NCBI RefSeq assembly: GCF_010500955.1
Contig: NZ_QVMJ01000045.1
Coordinates: forward strand, 1 to 40,011
DNA from: Bacteroides sp. 519
GTDB lineage: Bacteria; Bacteroidota; Bacteroidia; Bacteroidales; Bacteroidaceae
Length of the DNA: 40,011 nucleotides
Direction: 5' to 3'
Shown here: piece after piece, positions 1 through 8,271 of the stretch
Layout: each line of letters starts with the position of its first letter
Position numbering within the stretch: position 1 is the stretch's first letter
Program-made: the position numbers and the translations under genes
The notes under the pieces: model-generated
What the model was told of the DNA's origin: nothing
Seen by the model: only the letters and a program-made list of their open reading frames with translations
Databases searched by the model: none

Positions 1-65
1 CCGTACGTACAGTGGTGTGAGAGGCTCTCCCTGCCGGGCGACACCGGCAGGGCAGTCTACTCGAT
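1..65 (+). mobile_element. 3' end of a group II intron (domains V/VI), truncated by the window edge
   Basis: The first bases (CGTACGTACAGTGGTGTGAG, then AGG) match the 3' half of domain V seen in many bacterial group II introns. They are followed by a GC-rich stem (CCCTGCCGG pairing with CCGGCAGGG, positions 30-52) that fits domain VI, and by CTACTCGAT, ending in the A-Y expected of a group II intron 3' end at about position 65. The intron-encoded reverse transcriptase would lie to the left, outside the window. No interrupted gene is recognisable in the 3' exon. This rests on motif recognition; a covariance-model search would settle it. Confidence 0.55.
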
Positions 66-247
66 CAAGATTAACAACCGTTCCGGTTGAACCATGCGGC
101 ATACTTACTAAATCAAAGAACTTGATAATTCGTTGTCTATCAATGAATCCCCTACGGGGATTTGTTGTTGTATGTTTTGTTTTTTCTATTGATATGAATA
201 TCCTAATGGGCATTAAATCAGTCTATTCAGTTGCTCGTTAAGGACAG

Positions 248-423
248 GGCTGTTAAGCTCTATCAATTGCCGTCTGCTTTAGCTGACGGTTGTTAGAAAG
301 ATTTCTTTCTTGGCTTTAGCCAAAGTTGATTTAATTTGGCTAAAGCCCAAATTGTTATACCTTTCAGACCGTCAGCTAAAGCAGACGGCAATTGATAATT
401 AATCAACTTAGAACTTAACAGCC
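248..423. repeat. nested inverted (foldback) repeat
   Basis: The core arms are perfect 29-nt inverted repeats at 261-289 and 369-397. Outside them GGCTGTTAAG (248-257) pairs with CTTAACAGCC (414-423). Inside them are smaller palindromes built on TTGGCTTTAGCCAAA (310-324) and TTTGGCTAAAGCC (335-347). Transcribed RNA would fold into one long branched hairpin. It may be a dispersed palindromic element or MITE-like remnant. Confidence 0.8.
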
Positions 424-560
424 GCGAGTGCCCAAAGGGCAAAGCCACAGGGTCCGTATACACAGCCCCCTAACTGCCCCCAACCAATTAACTTCCCCAA
501 CCCCATAAATTAACTCCTTCATCCGCAGTAAATAACTATTTTTTCTGCACATTCAAACTT

Positions 561-644
561 GGCTTTCTATAAACAGCCAATTAGCTTTCTATAAAGAGCT
601 GATTGGCTTTTTATAAAGAGCTAATCGGTTGTTTACAAACAGCC
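561..644. repeat. 22-bp-period array of four 18-bp imperfect palindromes
   Basis: Four 18-bp units start at 561, 583, 605 and 627, exactly 22 bp apart. Examples are GGCTTTCTATAAACAGCC and GGTTGTTTACAAACAGCC. They are separated by 4-bp linkers AATT, GATT and AATC. Each unit is an imperfect dyad with complementary ends and an AT-rich centre. The period is exact while the unit sequence drifts. Confidence 0.85.
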
Positions 645-656
645 CAGTTTTGTTAT

Positions 657-722
657 GCACATTTAGAAGTTAGTTTGTGCACATTTAGAAGTTAATTTTG
701 CCGCTATTAGAAGTTAATTCAC
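657..722. repeat. 22-bp tandem array of three TTAGAAGTTA units
   Basis: Three consecutive 22-bp units start at 657, 679 and 701, each carrying TTAGAAGTTA at the same internal position. The first two share their first 16 bases (GCACATTTAGAAGTTA). The array follows closely on the 561-644 array but is unrelated to it in sequence. Confidence 0.8.
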
Positions 723-770
723 TAACCTGAATTATTCATACTATAGAATGGAAGGAGTGGTTCGGTTAGT

Positions 771-868
771 ATTTCACCACAGAGTTCACAGAGTTACACA
801 GAGTTCTAAATACGATGCCGCATGGAAATTTAAAACTCTGTGTAACTCTGTGAACTCTGTGGTGAAAT
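771..868. terminator. perfect 35-bp hairpin 3' of the AAA-ATPase gene
   Basis: Arms 771-805 and 834-868 are perfect inverted repeats built from the repeated word CACAGAGTT, with a 28-nt loop. The structure lies 26 bp beyond the stop codon of the minus-strand gene ending at 895, so it could act as a transcription terminator or an mRNA 3' stabiliser. There is no clear T-tract, so it may equally be a dispersed repeat that settled in a 3' region. The loop carries GATGCCGCATGGA, which recurs near 23501 and 23652. Confidence 0.55.
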
Positions 869-894
869 CGTACAATCTTAGTGTAACTCGTGTT

Positions 895-2475
895 TCAATT
901 TTCAACCATCAACCATTCTCCCAGGTTGCGTTCGTTGCGGTCGAAGTTTACGCCTACTTTTATTAGTTGGCGTTCGTCGGCGGTATAGGGAATGAGGTAG
1001 CCTTTATCCTCAATTTGTTGCAGCGCCATTTGTGCGGTTCCGTCTAGTTTGAATTCAAATACATAGATGTAGTCTTTGGTTTTTACTACAGCATCGGCAC
1101 GGCCTCGGGCGCTTCGTACTTCGGTCTCGGTAAACTGTCCCATCAGTTTGAATACCAGGTAGAACACTACTTGGTAGTGTCGTTCGGTTTTATCGTTTAG
1201 TTCGTAGGGAAAGTCGGCAAAGAAGGCTCGTAGGCGGGTGAGGAAGGCTTCTACGTTGCCATTTCTCAACTCAGACACAAACTGGCCAATGTAAAAAGGA
1301 GCATCTTCTGCTCCTACACAGGCGTAGAATGGAGTTACGAAGTTAAGGAATCCGTATTTCACCTCTTCGTTTGGATAACCGAGAGTGTATGTACGAAACT
1401 CTTCGTCGTATGCTTTGATGGTGAGGTATCCGCTTTGGTAAATCATCGGCACAGGGTTGTTAACGCTTGCCCGGTCGTTAGTGAGCGAGGCAGCAGGAAC
1501 CTGAATACCATCCAGCTTGCGGAGGTCGAAATCGGTTTTCTTCAACACCTCGGTAAGGAAGGTTGGGGTTCCGCTGGCAAACCAGTAACTTTCGTACACT
1601 CCACTGGTTAAAGTATTCAATACACTGAAGGGATTGAACATATCAACCATGTTTCGGTAACTGAAATGATAGCCATCGTACATACGGGTAAGCCGGGTTA
1701 TAGCTTCTTGGCGCGATATATTATTACTTGCGGCAAGCGTGTCGAGTTCGGGGGAACAATACGTTTCAATCTCTTGCAGCGTCAATCCGCAAAGGTCGGA
1801 GAAACGGTGATCCAGACTGATATCTACCAATTGGTTGAGGTTGCTGAATATACCCACTTGGGCAAACTTGGTAACACCTGTAATAAAGATAAACTGTATC
1901 CATTTATCGGCACTCTTCAATACTGTGTAGAATGCAGTAAGTAGGTTACGAAAGCTGGTTTGCAGTTCTTCATTGTGCATAGAACGCAACAGCGGCTTGT
2001 CGTACTCATCAATAAGTATCACTGCCCGAAGGCCGGTTTTCTTGTAAGCGCTTTCGATAACATTCATAAAACGCATAGAGTAAGAATCGGTTGCGCTATG
2101 TGAATCGTATTCCTGTTCCCATGCCACGAGTTGTTCTTCTAATATCTTTTGCAGGTCTTCTACTGTTTCGTATTTCTCGGAATTAAGATCGAGGTGCAGT
2201 ACAGGATATGTTTTCCACTCTTTCTCAACAGTTTCGATAAAAAGCCCTTCGAATAGTTCCTTCTTGCCTTGAAAGTAGGCTTCGAGGGTAGATAGCATCA
2301 GACTTTTACCAAATCGACGAGGCCGACTCAGGAAGTAGGGATTGCCTATGCGTATCAGGCGGTACATCTGCTCGGTTTTATCTATATAAACGTAGCCCTC
2401 GCTACGAAGTTTCTCGAAACTCTGTATGCCAATGGGGTAACGGCGGAAAGGGGCGCTGTAATCTATAGTGCTCAT
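895..2475 (-). CDS. AAA-ATPase-like / PD-(D/E)XK nuclease-domain protein
   Basis: A 526-aa protein of the AAA-ATPase_like (PF09820) plus PDDEXK_9 (PF08011) architecture that is highly paralogous in Bacteroidota. The N-terminus carries the family motif around PIGIQSFEKLR (residues 14-24) and an atypical P-loop RPRRFGKSL (51-59). Walker B is ILIDEYDKPL (about 153-162). Near the C-terminus, RADAVVKTKDYIYVFEFK supplies the D...ExK of a PD-(D/E)XK nuclease fold. The cellular role of this family is not established; DNA processing or defence has been suggested. I chose ATG at 2475 because a frame extension to a TTG at 2502 would overlap a -7-like promoter box (2500-2507). It diverges from the surface-protein locus and ends next to a 35-bp hairpin. 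Confidence 0.85.
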   Translation of the reverse strand: MSTIDYSAPFRRYPIGIQSFEKLRSEGYVYIDKTEQMYRLIRIGNPYFLSRPRRFGKSLMLSTLEAYFQGKKELFEGLFIETVEKEWKTYPVLHLDLNSEKYETVEDLQKILEEQLVAWEQEYDSHSATDSYSMRFMNVIESAYKKTGLRAVILIDEYDKPLLRSMHNEELQTSFRNLLTAFYTVLKSADKWIQFIFITGVTKFAQVGIFSNLNQLVDISLDHRFSDLCGLTLQEIETYCSPELDTLAASNNISRQEAITRLTRMYDGYHFSYRNMVDMFNPFSVLNTLTSGVYESYWFASGTPTFLTEVLKKTDFDLRKLDGIQVPAASLTNDRASVNNPVPMIYQSGYLTIKAYDEEFRTYTLGYPNEEVKYGFLNFVTPFYACVGAEDAPFYIGQFVSELRNGNVEAFLTRLRAFFADFPYELNDKTERHYQVVFYLVFKLMGQFTETEVRSARGRADAVVKTKDYIYVFEFKLDGTAQMALQQIEDKGYLIPYTADERQLIKVGVNFDRNERNLGEWLMVEN

Positions 2476-2499
2476 ACTGCTTAGGGTTTGTTTGGTAAA

Positions 2500-2507
2500 C
2501 AAAGATA
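2500..2507 (-). promoter_or_regulatory. Bacteroidota -7 box for the AAA-ATPase gene
   Basis: The minus strand reads TATCTTTG, matching TAnnTTTG. Transcription would begin about 7 nt further, around 2493, giving a short leader before ATG 2475. No good -33 TTG was found at the usual 19-21 nt spacing, so this rests on the -7 element alone. Confidence 0.4.
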
Positions 2508-2554
2508 ATGGAAATAACTAAAAGCCTGTTTAAACATACCTCAAAACTGCACTT

Positions 2555-2602
2555 TTTGCTAATTTGGGACTCGAATTTGCTAATTTGGGACTCCCTTTTG
2601 CT
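2555..2602. repeat. 21-bp-period direct repeat in the divergent promoter region
   Basis: TTTGCTAATTTGGGACTC occurs exactly twice, at 2555-2572 and 2576-2593, 21 bp apart. A decayed third start (TTTGCT) sits at 2597, again 21 bp on. The array lies between the divergent AAA-ATPase gene and the surface locus, immediately upstream of a -7-like box, so it could bind a regulator. It also resembles the other 22-bp-period arrays of the window. Confidence 0.75.
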
Positions 2603-2612
2603 CCATCCTACC

Positions 2613-2620
2613 TACTTTTG
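2613..2620 (+). promoter_or_regulatory. possible -7 box for the surface-protein locus
   Basis: TACTTTTG matches TAnnTTTG, 30 bp upstream of the ATG at 2651. The nearest upstream TTG elements are at the wrong spacing (12 or 25 nt), so confidence is modest. If real, it would start transcription of the small gene at 2651 and the lipoprotein run behind it. Confidence 0.35.
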
Positions 2621-2650
2621 GCACCGGAAAAACGAAAAAGCTACTAACTT

Positions 2651-2881
2651 ATGGTGTCAACAACAGAAACCTACTGGGTGATAGTAACCACCAACGGAAC
2701 ACAAGAACATTCCATACACATAACCGAACACCCGGAGCAAATACCGCCCGGGAAAGAAAACATTGTGCATGCCCGTAGCTTCGACGATTTTCTCGTAGCT
2801 GTAGGCTACCGAAACATACTTAGGCAACTCAGCCCCAAATCACTTATCAAAGCAATAAGGAAAAGAGAATTGATAAACTAA
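2651..2881 (+). CDS. small protein of unknown function, first gene of the surface locus
   Basis: A 76-aa open frame with ordinary composition, no signal peptide and no membrane segment. The first half looks like beta strands (TETYWVIVTTNG, HSIHITEHPEQI); the basic C-terminal half (PKSLIKAIRKREL) is probably helical. I do not recognise the family. It lies 15 bp upstream of the first fimbrillin/GLUG lipoprotein on the same strand and has a -7-like box 30 bp upstream, so it probably heads the transcript. A cytoplasmic, possibly regulatory role is conceivable but is inference only. Its small size leaves some doubt that it is translated. Confidence 0.55.
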   Translation: MVSTTETYWVIVTTNGTQEHSIHITEHPEQIPPGKENIVHARSFDDFLVAVGYRNILRQLSPKSLIKAIRKRELIN

Positions 2882-2896
2882 AAACTATAAATTCAA

Positions 2897-4630
2897 ATGA
2901 AACCATTCATTGCAATCTTATTCGTAGCGCTACTAACTGTAGCCTGTACCGGCGAAACGCCGGAACCAAACCCCGGTAACCAACAAATAACCATTGGTAA
3001 CCTGACTGTGGCCGGAGAACATCTCTCAACTTCTCCCCTTGTTGAGGGGAGATGCCCGCAGGGCAGAGGGGTAAATGAAAACACCTCCCCCTGGACCCCC
3101 CAGTACGAATCTTTTGCCCCGGGCGACCAACTGACCGTGACCAGCACCGACCCGGCCACCACAGCCGGCTTCATCCGCACCGACGATGCCACCTGGACCC
3201 TCGGCGAAGGAGCCACACCCCTCTACCGCAACAACTACACCGAGCAAAGCACCTTTGCCGCAGCCAAAGGAGTAACCGCCTTGGCCAACATTACCGACCA
3301 GAGCACACTGGCCCTCTACCACATGGCCGACCGCATTGAAGGTGCCCTCATCCTCAACGGGAACCAGCTTGTAACCACCGCCGAGGCACCCCTACAGCAC
3401 CAACATGTAGACCTGGTAATAACCGTAAAGCCCACCGCCGGCAGTGAGCACTGGGTAGGCGTGGACTTCGCCGCACACCTGACAACTGCTGATGTACGCT
3501 TCATAGCTGCCGACGGTAGCACCACCATCAAACCCTACTTGGCCACCGTAGCACCACAAGCCGTGACCTACCGCGCCACCCTGCCACTCGATGCACTGCC
3601 ACAGGAAGGAGCCAACATCATCAGCATACAGGCACCCTGCACCCAACCCCTAACCGGGAAACTACCCACCCTGACCGGAGGTACACCCGCGCCCGGAACA
3701 CGCATCAACATCAATATGACCTACGATAACAAACGCCTACTGGCCACCACAGCCACCATAGCCGAATGGAAAACAGCACCCGACTATAATGTAGAAACAA
3801 CCCCATACCACGTAATTATACGAACAGCCGATGACCTCCGGGCATTTGCTAAGCTGGTAAATGAAGAGAAGCTCACCAACTTAAATGCCATACAGGTGGC
3901 GGATATAGACCTTGAAGGTAAGGAGTGGACACCCATAGGAAGCAGCGCTACTCCCTACCAAGGCGTATACAATGGCGCAGGCCACACCATCAAAGGGCTG
4001 AAGATTACTAGCAATTATGACCACCAAGGCCTCTTTGGCCATACCGAAGGTGCCACCCTGACAGGCATCAACCTGATAAACCCAAGTATAAATGGAAAAA
4101 TTTATATAGGCGCACTGGTAGGACAAAGCAACACCGGCACCCACATTAGCAATTGCAGCGTGCAGGGAGGAATTATAGAAGGATTCGGTGGTATAGGCGC
4201 ACTGGTAGGACAAAACAAAGGCACCATCGCCGCCTGTTATGCGGATAACATTACCGTAATCGCCACTGATAACACAGCAGGTGGTCTGGTAGGATACAAC
4301 AATTCTGGTACCATCGCCTATAGCTACGCCATAGGAACAGTAAACACTCCCAACGTCAAAGGCGCACTAGTAGGAGCTAACAACGACGGTACCATCACCT
4401 CTTGCTATGCTATAACAACCGATGGCCTCAACATTTATGGCACTAATTACGCCGATTACGGCACCTCCGAATCCTCCTCCACCTCCCCCACCGAAGCAGG
4501 AGCCACCGTGCGGGCCTACACCGGAAGCATTACCGTAAACATCGGCCCCGGCGGAATTACCCGCACCATTAACGCCGACATCTGGGAGAAGGAAGCCGCG
4601 CAGCCCAAACTAATCTGGTCAACAAAATAA
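2897..4630 (+). CDS. fimbrillin-like lipoprotein fused to GLUG-repeat beta-helix (A-type N-domain)
   Basis: A 577-aa predicted lipoprotein. The signal peptide ends in a lipobox with Cys17 (LLTVAC). Residues about 25-298 form a Thr/Ala-rich beta-sandwich-like region of the fimbrillin type; its centre (YHMADRIEGALIL, VDLVITVKP) is closely related to the GLUG-less protein at 10216. From about 305 (RTADDLRAFAKLVN, then WTPIG) a right-handed beta-helix begins, with about five GLUG motifs (PF07581) such as GALVGQNKGTIAACY and GGLVGYNNSGTIAYSY. The C-terminus ends in a short strand with PKLIW. Residues 42-62 are encoded by a palindromic repeat read in frame. The gap to the next gene is 12 bp, so it is likely co-transcribed. 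Role: surface adhesin or pilus-associated subunit, inferred from family and context. Confidence 0.85.
   Translation: MKPFIAILFVALLTVACTGETPEPNPGNQQITIGNLTVAGEHLSTSPLVEGRCPQGRGVNENTSPWTPQYESFAPGDQLTVTSTDPATTAGFIRTDDATWTLGEGATPLYRNNYTEQSTFAAAKGVTALANITDQSTLALYHMADRIEGALILNGNQLVTTAEAPLQHQHVDLVITVKPTAGSEHWVGVDFAAHLTTADVRFIAADGSTTIKPYLATVAPQAVTYRATLPLDALPQEGANIISIQAPCTQPLTGKLPTLTGGTPAPGTRININMTYDNKRLLATTATIAEWKTAPDYNVETTPYHVIIRTADDLRAFAKLVNEEKLTNLNAIQVADIDLEGKEWTPIGSSATPYQGVYNGAGHTIKGLKITSNYDHQGLFGHTEGATLTGINLINPSINGKIYIGALVGQSNTGTHISNCSVQGGIIEGFGGIGALVGQNKGTIAACYADNITVIATDNTAGGLVGYNNSGTIAYSYAIGTVNTPNVKGALVGANNDGTITSCYAITTDGLNIYGTNYADYGTSESSSTSPTEAGATVRAYTGSITVNIGPGGITRTINADIWEKEAAQPKLIWSTK
3024..3072. 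repeat. translated copy of a dispersed palindromic repeat
   Basis: This stretch (CTCCCCTTGTTGAGGGGAG plus flanks, ending in GCAGAGGGGT) matches, in reverse orientation, the left half of the non-coding elements at 10019 and 12945. It is read in frame as part of residues 42-62 of the lipoprotein, including PLVEGRCPQGRG. Confidence 0.8.
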
Positions 4631-4642
4631 CACATATAATTT

Positions 4643-6259
4643 ATGAAACCAAACATCTTCAAACTGTCAATTGTCAACTGTCAATTGTCAATTATCACAG
4701 CAGCTTTGCTGCTGTTTACCGCCTGCTCCGGCGAGGAATCCGGCACGGGCGCAGCGCCCGCAGTATTCACTGCCGACACACGCGCAGCAACCCTGACAGA
4801 AGCCGCCACCATCAGCCTGAACGCCGGCGGCAGCACCCATGCCACCTACACCCTGGCTACCGATGGCACCATGACTCCCGATGCAAACAGCCAAGTCTAC
4901 ATTGCCCCGGGCACCACCACCCTGCCCGTAGTAGCATGGACCGTGGCCAAGATAGCCGGCACCGATACGCCCCTATTGCACAACAACCCCATTACCCCCG
5001 TAACGTGGAGTTCCGATGCGCAGCCCACCATCGGCATCACGCTGGCCCCCGCCACCACAAGTATACGCCTCGTAGTAAAAGACGACAAAGGTCAGGCTGC
5101 CAACCCCACCAGCGCCACCCTGCATGGTATAGCCACGCCCACCGGTACATGGGATGCCACCACCTTGCCGCCCACCCTCGAAACTATAGAAGGTAGCAAC
5201 ACCCTTGCCCTAACCAACGGCACCCACACCCAAGCCATACCCGGAACCGTGGACAGTGGTAAACATCTACTTACCATCCGGATGACCGACACCGAACATA
5301 TTATCATTGCCAACCGCTCATACACATTCTTGCCGGCTTACCAATACACCATCAATGTAACGATTAATACGCAAGGAAAGGCAGAGATAACAGATATCAG
5401 TATTGCGGATATGAAGGACGGAGGAGCCATCATAATAGACCCGGGAAACAACAAACCCAACAATAACAACAAACACATCATCGCCACCGAAGCCGACCTG
5501 ATAGCCTTTCGCGATGCTGTGAATGCCGGCAACCATAGACTCAATGCTATACAAGTGGCCAACATTACCCTAACCGAAGAAAACTGGACACCGATAGGAA
5601 ACAATAATTACTACTTTGGCACCTACGACGGTGGCGGATACACCATAACCGGCCTTAGGATAAATCGGCCCGAAACCAACAACCAAGGACTCTTTGGTAT
5701 AATCAATTACGGCAATCTGACAAACATTCATCTAGTAAATCCAAGCGTAATAGGAGCCAAAGCCACAGGTGCATTGGTAGGTAGTACTGAAGAGACTTAC
5801 ATTATTCGGTGCAGTGTAACAGGTGGAACCGTAACGGGAACCGACTGGGTTGGTGGGATGGCAGGACACAGCGACAGTAGCATCACAGTTTGCTATGCCA
5901 GCATCACCACAACTGGTAGCGGTAGCTGCGTTGGAGGGCTGGTGGGCAAAAACCTAGGTCATATCCGTTTTAGCTACACCACAGGCAATGTAACCGGTGT
6001 AAGCGAAGTTGGTAGCTTGGTGGGATGGTACGAAGAATACAACGGTACCCTTATCGCCTCCAGCTACGCCACGGGAACTGTAAATGGCACCGCCGGAAAC
6101 ACCGTAGGCCACAATCCAAATGGAGAACCTATTGAATGCTGCCCCGAAACCAGCGATGGCGACCCTGCCATCGTCCGCACCTACACTGGAACCCACAAAG
6201 GCTTTACCGCCGACATCTGGACCGCCGACGAATACCCTAAACTGAAATGGCAGAAGTAG
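4643..6259 (+). CDS. fimbrillin-like lipoprotein fused to GLUG-repeat beta-helix (B-type N-domain)
   Basis: A 538-aa lipoprotein with a signal peptide encoded partly by four 7-bp repeats (residues 8-17, LSIVNCQLSI) and a lipobox Cys28 (LFTAC). The mature N-terminus carries VFTADTRA, with Arg47 in the position where fimbrillin-family precursors are commonly cleaved by an Arg-specific protease. The N-domain (about 48-270) is closely similar to that of the protein at 11250, for example SMTP/TMTP followed by HNNP..P..W. A beta-helix starts near 278 (ATEADLIAFRDAVN) and carries GLUG units such as GGLVGKNLGHIRFSY. It ends in EYPKLKW. It starts 12 bp after the preceding stop and the next gene starts 34 bp on. 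Confidence 0.85.
   Translation: MKPNIFKLSIVNCQLSIITAALLLFTACSGEESGTGAAPAVFTADTRAATLTEAATISLNAGGSTHATYTLATDGTMTPDANSQVYIAPGTTTLPVVAWTVAKIAGTDTPLLHNNPITPVTWSSDAQPTIGITLAPATTSIRLVVKDDKGQAANPTSATLHGIATPTGTWDATTLPPTLETIEGSNTLALTNGTHTQAIPGTVDSGKHLLTIRMTDTEHIIIANRSYTFLPAYQYTINVTINTQGKAEITDISIADMKDGGAIIIDPGNNKPNNNNKHIIATEADLIAFRDAVNAGNHRLNAIQVANITLTEENWTPIGNNNYYFGTYDGGGYTITGLRINRPETNNQGLFGIINYGNLTNIHLVNPSVIGAKATGALVGSTEETYIIRCSVTGGTVTGTDWVGGMAGHSDSSITVCYASITTTGSGSCVGGLVGKNLGHIRFSYTTGNVTGVSEVGSLVGWYEEYNGTLIASSYATGTVNGTAGNTVGHNPNGEPIECCPETSDGDPAIVRTYTGTHKGFTADIWTADEYPKLKWQK
4664..4691 (+). repeat. four heptanucleotide repeats in a signal-peptide coding region
   Basis: Units CTGTCAA, TTGTCAA, CTGTCAA, TTGTCAA. 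The 28-bp tract lies 21 bp into the gene and encodes the start of the hydrophobic core. Gain or loss of one 7-bp unit would shift the frame. Confidence 0.85.
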
Positions 6260-6293
6260 ACAGAAGAACAAAAGAACAAATAACATACAAAAT

Positions 6294-8252
6294 ATGAAAC
6301 CCAACAGCATCAAATTGTCAATTGTCAATTGTCAATTGTCAATTATAATAGCTCTGCTATTATTACTATTTACCGCCTGCGCTGGCGAGGCACCAGACCC
6401 AGCTTCGCATGCGGAAACGGCACCCGTACAAATAACAGCCACCGCGCAGCAACTCCTCCCCTCGTCGAGGGGAGGTGCCGGCCTGCCGGCGGAGGGGTCT
6501 ACCCGCGCCCCCGGAGATATCAAAACAAAGTTCGTGCCAGGAGATAAGATTAGCCTCCAAACCGATGAAGCCGAACCCATTGGTAGTACCGCCACCCTAC
6601 AGCCCGATGGCACCTGGACCACCGACTTCGAGCTACCCCTTGATGGTAGCATGCCCGGTATCCGTGCCGCGCATCTGCACTACACCAGCCAAAACATTGA
6701 GGTACTCTTTTCCACCACCGCCAGCATCAACAACGGTACCCTAACCCTAGGCACCGGCCCCGACGGCACACCCTGCTGGAATATTACCCTCAATTTCCGG
6801 CAAAATAACCCTGTAGTAGATATCGTAGTATTCAACCCCGAACTGAACAATATTACTGCCCGTATGCAACAGGCCACCATAACCAATAGATCCGGCAAGG
6901 AAACCATAATCACCAGCCCCACTGATGTGGTAATACCCAATCAGGGCGGCTGCACCATTACCGACATTACCGTGCGCGTAGATAACATAGACTACACCGT
7001 GACCGGACTGAACAACGTTCTAAACCCCAGTACCCGCTACACCCTCGCCTTCTTCTGCAACCCCGTGGCATCTACCGCCACCCTAACCGAAACCGGACTA
7101 ACCTGGGAAGACGGAGAAACCATCGGTATCAACGGATATGACTATGTGATAAGTAATGCTAAAGAGTTGAAAGACTTTATGAACGATAGTAAAGAGATAG
7201 GGATGGGAAGAAAAGCGATACAGATAAAAGACATCGACTGGCCGGAAGGGAAAACATGGATGCCGGTAGGTAACGATGCCTCTCCCTTTACTGGTGTGTA
7301 CAATGGAAACGGATATATCATCAACGGGTTGAAGATAGGCTGCAACACCGACAATGCCAACATTGGCATGTTTGGCTACATCGAAGATGCCGTATTAGTA
7401 GGCATACACCTACGTCAGGCCACCACCATAGGCAACGCCATCAACAGTAGCGGTCTATTAGTAGGATATTCCAGTGGAAGCACCATCAGCCTGTGTAGTA
7501 TGCAAGGCACCATTATGAGCAATAATATCATGATCGGAGGGCTGGTTGGGAGGGCTCTCAATACCTACATTACCCGCTGTTATGCCAACGTTGTGATAAC
7601 GGCCACTTTCGATAATGGACAGATTGGTGGACTAGTAGGAAGTTCCAGTTTCAGTTCCATCATAGCCTGCGGTGCTAATGCCAACATTAATGCTACCGCA
7701 GCCACGACCAACGAATGTCGCGTTGGCGGGCTGGTAGGAAGCAACACTAATACTAGTACCATTTACTTTAACTATGCCACCGGAAGCGTGGTTATTGGAG
7801 GTAACAACAGCGAGAAGTATTGCATAGGTGGGCTAGTGGGATATAGCAGCGGCACCATTGCTTACAACTACGCTACCGCCGATGCCACATTTACTGGTAC
7901 AAGCAATAACCTTTACGCTGGTTCGCTCCTAGGATGGAAAGGCAATGCTGGTACCATTACCTCCTGCCACGCCACCGGAAAAGCAAACAGCATAGCCGTA
8001 GGCGAAATCGGATACAAAACTGTGGGTAACGACAATGGCTCCTCCAATGTCTCCTCCGGAGACGACCGCCAAGCAACGATAGCATCCGCCACACCCGTAA
8101 CCAGCCCTGCCGTCCGTACCATCCTCCGTAAAGCCGATGGAACCGGATACGACATCACACCGCAGGAGCGTACATTCAGTTCCGACCAAGTATGGAACTG
8201 GACAGATAGGATAACACCGGATATTAACTATGGGTATGAGGGAGAACAATAA
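6294..8252 (+). CDS. fimbrillin-like lipoprotein fused to GLUG-repeat beta-helix (C-type N-domain)
   Basis: A 652-aa lipoprotein, the longest of the GLUG fusions. The signal peptide (repeat-encoded LSIVNCQLSI at residues 8-17) ends at lipobox Cys29 (LFTAC). Residues 52-72 (QQLLPSSRG, then GAGLPAEGSTRA) come from a translated palindromic repeat and end in the TRA motif typical of fimbrillin-precursor processing. The N-domain (about 75-275) resembles the GLUG-less protein at 13108 (compare DIVVFNPELNNIT with DLMLFDEGLSPLT). The beta-helix from about 284 carries at least six GLUG-like turns, including GGLVGSSSFSSIIACGANA and GGLVGYSSGTIAYNYA. It ends in a short beta-strand tail. The gap to the next gene is 19 bp, so they are probably co-transcribed. 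Confidence 0.85.
   Translation: MKPNSIKLSIVNCQLSIIIALLLLLFTACAGEAPDPASHAETAPVQITATAQQLLPSSRGGAGLPAEGSTRAPGDIKTKFVPGDKISLQTDEAEPIGSTATLQPDGTWTTDFELPLDGSMPGIRAAHLHYTSQNIEVLFSTTASINNGTLTLGTGPDGTPCWNITLNFRQNNPVVDIVVFNPELNNITARMQQATITNRSGKETIITSPTDVVIPNQGGCTITDITVRVDNIDYTVTGLNNVLNPSTRYTLAFFCNPVASTATLTETGLTWEDGETIGINGYDYVISNAKELKDFMNDSKEIGMGRKAIQIKDIDWPEGKTWMPVGNDASPFTGVYNGNGYIINGLKIGCNTDNANIGMFGYIEDAVLVGIHLRQATTIGNAINSSGLLVGYSSGSTISLCSMQGTIMSNNIMIGGLVGRALNTYITRCYANVVITATFDNGQIGGLVGSSSFSSIIACGANANINATAATTNECRVGGLVGSNTNTSTIYFNYATGSVVIGGNNSEKYCIGGLVGYSSGTIAYNYATADATFTGTSNNLYAGSLLGWKGNAGTITSCHATGKANSIAVGEIGYKTVGNDNGSSNVSSGDDRQATIASATPVTSPAVRTILRKADGTGYDITPQERTFSSDQVWNWTDRITPDINYGYEGEQ
6314..6341 (+). 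repeat. four perfect ATTGTCA heptanucleotide repeats in a signal-peptide region
   Basis: Four identical ATTGTCA units, 20 bp into the gene, followed by a diverged unit (ATTATAA). This is the most homogeneous of the five signal-peptide tracts and so the best candidate for slippage. Confidence 0.9.
6450..6499. repeat. translated copy of a dispersed palindromic repeat
   Basis: Matches the right half of the non-coding elements at 10019 and 12945 (CAACTCCTCCCC, inverted GGGGAGG, then a GCCGGC-type stem and GGAGGGGTC). It is read in frame as LLPSSRGGAGLPAEGS between the lipobox and the fimbrillin domain. Confidence 0.85.
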
Positions 8253-8271
8253 GGATTATAAACAATAACAT

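Larger units (their letters stand above)
66..894. other. gene-free region made of foldback repeats and short-period arrays
   Basis: No convincing gene is present in these 830 bases. In order they hold a small hairpin (AATCCCC/GGGGATT, 146-162), a large foldback repeat (248-423), a 22-bp-period array (561-644), a second 22-bp-period array (657-722), a copy of the CTGnATTATTCATACT element end (728-742) and a perfect 35-bp hairpin (771-868). The open frame at 17-241 starts inside the intron end and looks non-coding. Confidence 0.7.

Noticed and set aside
17..241. Small gene at the left edge
   Set aside because: It starts within the group II intron end and has no family resemblance or initiation signal.
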